From Tetmemena sp. SeJ-2015 (Eukaryota; Ciliophora; Spirotrichea; Sporadotrichida; Oxytrichidae), in NCBI GenBank assembly GCA_027382625.1, contig JAJKFJ010021470.1:1-64000 (forward strand): a DNA stretch of 64,000 nt, written 5' to 3'. Below, in pieces: positions 61,549 to 64,000 of the stretch (positions are counted from its first letter, which is position 1; every line of letters starts with the position of its first letter). The notes beneath the pieces are model-generated. The model worked only from the letters and a program-made list of their open reading frames with translations, had not been told where the DNA came from and searched no databases. A program made the position numbers and the translations under genes.

Positions 61549-63076
61549 ATGAATAAATCCTCAGCCTAAAAGATCGAAAATAAAGTAAAGTACAAAACAG
61601 TAGCTTCGAGTTTAAACGGAAATCCAAATAAGACACCGCAACCATCACACTAAAAATAAAAAACAATATGGCTCAAATACGAATGGATTATCGAGAGTTG
61701 GTAAAAAAAGAGATTGATAAAGAAACTCTTTTATTGATAGATTTGACTCCTGCCTTTAACGAATTAATTATGCTATGAGATTTAAATTTGAATTGTAATG
61801 AGAGGACTGCGGGCCTATTAAGCCTATAATTATTTGACATATTATTGCACCCTTGTTGACAACCAGTTTAATGAAATTCTGATGCCTTGAGATTGCTATT
61901 AGTTTCTGGCCATTCTAATTAAGTCTCATGTTTATTACTTTATCGTGAGAAGGTCTGATACTTAAATTGATGATATGAGATAAGCTATCAGATAATTCAC
62001 TAAACTATTTTTAAATCGTCAATCAAATGAGGGATTCGAATATAAATAAATCAAATCCTATTCAGTTACCAGCTGATAATCCAGACCACTTTCATCACCT
62101 AGTTAAAAACTTCATTTTAAATATCTTACTCCCGATTTCCCATTGGTATTTGAGCCATAAGTAACAAAAATGAAGAGTATTTGCAACAAAGACATCACGT
62201 AGGGATTGAGACTCCCACTGCAATCAAAGGCCAGAACTACAAGCAAAGTAGTGCTTAATCATCTTCGAATCAACTTACTCATTTACAAAATAAGGAACTT
62301 GGAAGACCTTCCAATTTCCTCCTTTCTCAGTAAGAAATTGGTGTTAAAGGGTAAAATCAGAGCTTATTATCAAAGTCAATATAAGCACCAAATGATTCAG
62401 CAACTTTGCACAAAATATAATTCGACTCTAAGAGAAAAGACAGTAATGAAATAAGCATATCTTAAATTGAAATGAGTTCTCAAAAATATTCAAGAGCCAA
62501 CAGATTGCAAGGACATGCAAGTGATCAAAAGATATTTTTACAGATATATTTATTTAATTATAGAATATACCAAAGGAGCTATTGCAATTATAGGAAACTG
62601 ATTTTTAAAGAATGAGGGGATAATCTTAAGTTAAAATCTAGACCTTTGAAATACAGCAGTAGAATGCTAGCTCTTCCTAATTAAGCAACTTTAATTCTAG
62701 AAACCAGCGCTCCGCAGAAAGTCCTTTTAAATAGGCCTCATAATTTAAGAATTCCAAAACTCTTGCAATGGAAAATTACTTCACTAGCATAGATGAAATA
62801 AAGCACAATGTTAGGCAAGAGAGAAGCCAAGGATCCTAAGGTAGTTAGTCATATTACGATGAAGGGATAAATGAAGATAATCCATCTCAAAACTCAGCAA
62901 GCAATTTGTAGATCAAAATTGCTGAAAGAATTCGCTAAAGCAAAAACCATAAGCCATAGATCATTAAGTCAAAGACTTCGCTCGGTGATACTTAAATTCA
63001 GAGCAAATATTAATCTTTCTAGCATCTCTCTGGAAAAGACAATAATTTAAGAAGACAAGGAACTAATATTGACTGA
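61549..63076 (+). CDS. Ser/Gln-rich hypothetical protein
   Basis: Starts MNKSSAQKIENKVKYKTVAS. Then come DYRELVKKEIDKETLLLIDL and TPAFNELIML (61690-61775); a block at 61960-62210 with QFTKLFLNRQSNEGFEYKQI and SPSQKLHFKYLTPDFPLVFE; and a block at 62206-62460 with KARTTSKVVLNHLRINLLIY and HQMIQQLCTKYNSTLREKTV. The C-terminal part is disordered (NFNSRNQRSAESPFKQASQF; MENYFTSIDEIKHNVRQERS; QIIKSKTSLGDTQIQSKYQS), ending TNID with TGA at 63074-63076. Frame changes mark at least four junctions. No domain recognised. It may be one gene with the next entry. Confidence 0.45.
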
Positions 63077-63169
63077 AATGCATTAATTCTGAAATTTCTT
63101 ATCTATAATGAACAATTTAATAGTTTTTAGAACGTATAAATGAAGAAAAAAAATTATTTTTGATAATTT

Positions 63170-64000
63170 ATGGCTTAATAAATTACAAAAATGAAGAGCA
63201 AGTTGGTTATTGAATCTAATTTAACTAAAAAATCTAATTTAAGTTGATGTTTAATACAGATAAAGAGTCTAAAATAGGTTTAGGTGATAGTCGATAATCG
63301 CTAGATGAGATCGCAAAGAAGTACCAAAGCCAGAGCATAGAGCAAATAGTGCATAAGTATCATATAGCCCCAGGATAAAATAATAGATTTAGTACTGCCT
63401 AAAAAAACAAAAATCCAACATTGAAACATGAAGATTAAAGCTAATATTATATTCTTTATCACAATTAAGACAAAGGTTAAAGTGAATTACTTCAATAGAG
63501 ATAATTGACCAATGGAGCTAATAATTCAGAGATTTTAAAAAGCGCAAGAGAACCATCATAAATAAAAAGGGATGAAATATAGGGATTGACTCCAATCAAA
63601 AATATTTAAACTCCTCAAACTTCAAATAGATTCCACACATCCTTATACTTAATTTAAATCATTAACTTATTAAACATCTTTGAAGTTTGGAAACAACCTT
63701 CAAAGCAATAATTTTGGTAAAAGATAGATAATTCAACCTTAGTTTAATTCGAGTCTTCATTCATAGAATCCCAGTTTGACGAGAGGATCTGCATTAAATC
63801 AATAACCATTTGCTAATTAAGCTTAGAGCATAGCTTATTCGAATAATTTAAAGAGAGTTTAAATTTTAAAAATTTGAAGAATGGGGTGATGATAGCTGAG
63901 GTACCAGAAATAGAGCTGATGAAAGGCTCAGAGTATACAACTCCTTCAATTATAGAAGTAAAAGAGCAGCAGATTCCCTCCTTTTCAGGAAAAGCTTATA
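63170..64000 (+). CDS. Ser/Asn/Gln-rich hypothetical protein, truncated by window end
   Basis: A frame starts MAQQITKMKSKLVIESNLTK, but a TGA follows about 75 nt downstream, so an intron or IES is needed before DKESKIGLGDSRQSLDEIAK. Then come YQSQSIEQIVHKYHIAPGQN, LTPIKNIQTPQTSNRFHTSL, FGKRQIIQPQFNSSLHSQNP and AEVPEIELMKGSEYTTPSII, open at 64000. Composition matches the preceding gene, so this may be its continuation. No domain recognised. Confidence 0.35.

Overview
The window reads as germline (micronuclear) DNA of a spirotrich ciliate, most likely a hypotrich of the Oxytricha/Stylonychia type. Three things point there. (1) The code: the histone H3 gene at 26101-26517 has TAG at the invariant Gln after REIA and ends on TGA, and dozens of frames only stay open when TAA and TAG are read as Gln and TGA is the sole stop. 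(2) Coding blocks are broken by short AT-rich segments bounded by short direct repeats (pointers). Removing the segment plus one repeat restores the frame, as for internal eliminated sequences (IESs) between macronuclear-destined segments. The clearest cases sit inside signal peptides at 46.9, 51.9, 54.4 and 59.2 kb. (3) Conventional GT-AG introns, roughly 20-80 nt, occur as well. No C4A4-type telomere block and no transposase were seen by eye. The genus is inference.

Layout. 0-8.5 kb: a large IQ/ankyrin-repeat protein (+) and a cyclic-nucleotide-binding-domain protein (-). 8.9-18.5 kb: a membrane-like fragment, an EF-hand protein, a Gln-rich protein and two charged or Ser/Asn-rich proteins. 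18.6-25.6 kb: a WD40 protein, a UPF0193/EVG1-like protein and two coiled-coil proteins, a set that would suit cilia or cytoskeleton. 26-38.5 kb: a chromatin-flavoured neighbourhood with a divergent histone H3, a C2HC-finger protein, a Gln-rich protein, a PHD/PLU-1-like (KDM5-tail-like) protein, an AT-hook protein, a second PLU-1-like protein and an ELM2-like protein. 38.7-44.2 kb: a calmodulin-like protein, a carbonic-anhydrase-like surface protein lacking all three zinc-binding histidines, a small basic protein, a membrane-anchored cupin/JmjC-like protein and a cytochrome b5 protein.

44.3-59.3 kb is the most unusual part. Four paralogues (A-D) of an unrecognised secreted four-cysteine family lie on the minus strand, separated by a Gln/Asn/Ser-rich gene and a leucine-rich gene. 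Each carries its own IES in the signal-peptide exon and each has an IES at the same Phe-Gly position near the C-terminus. 59.4-64 kb: a Gln-rich protein and two Ser/Asn/Gln-rich genes, the last running off the window.

Gene bounds below span from inferred start to inferred stop and include introns and IESs. Most internal junctions were not individually resolved, so exon structure should be treated as approximate.
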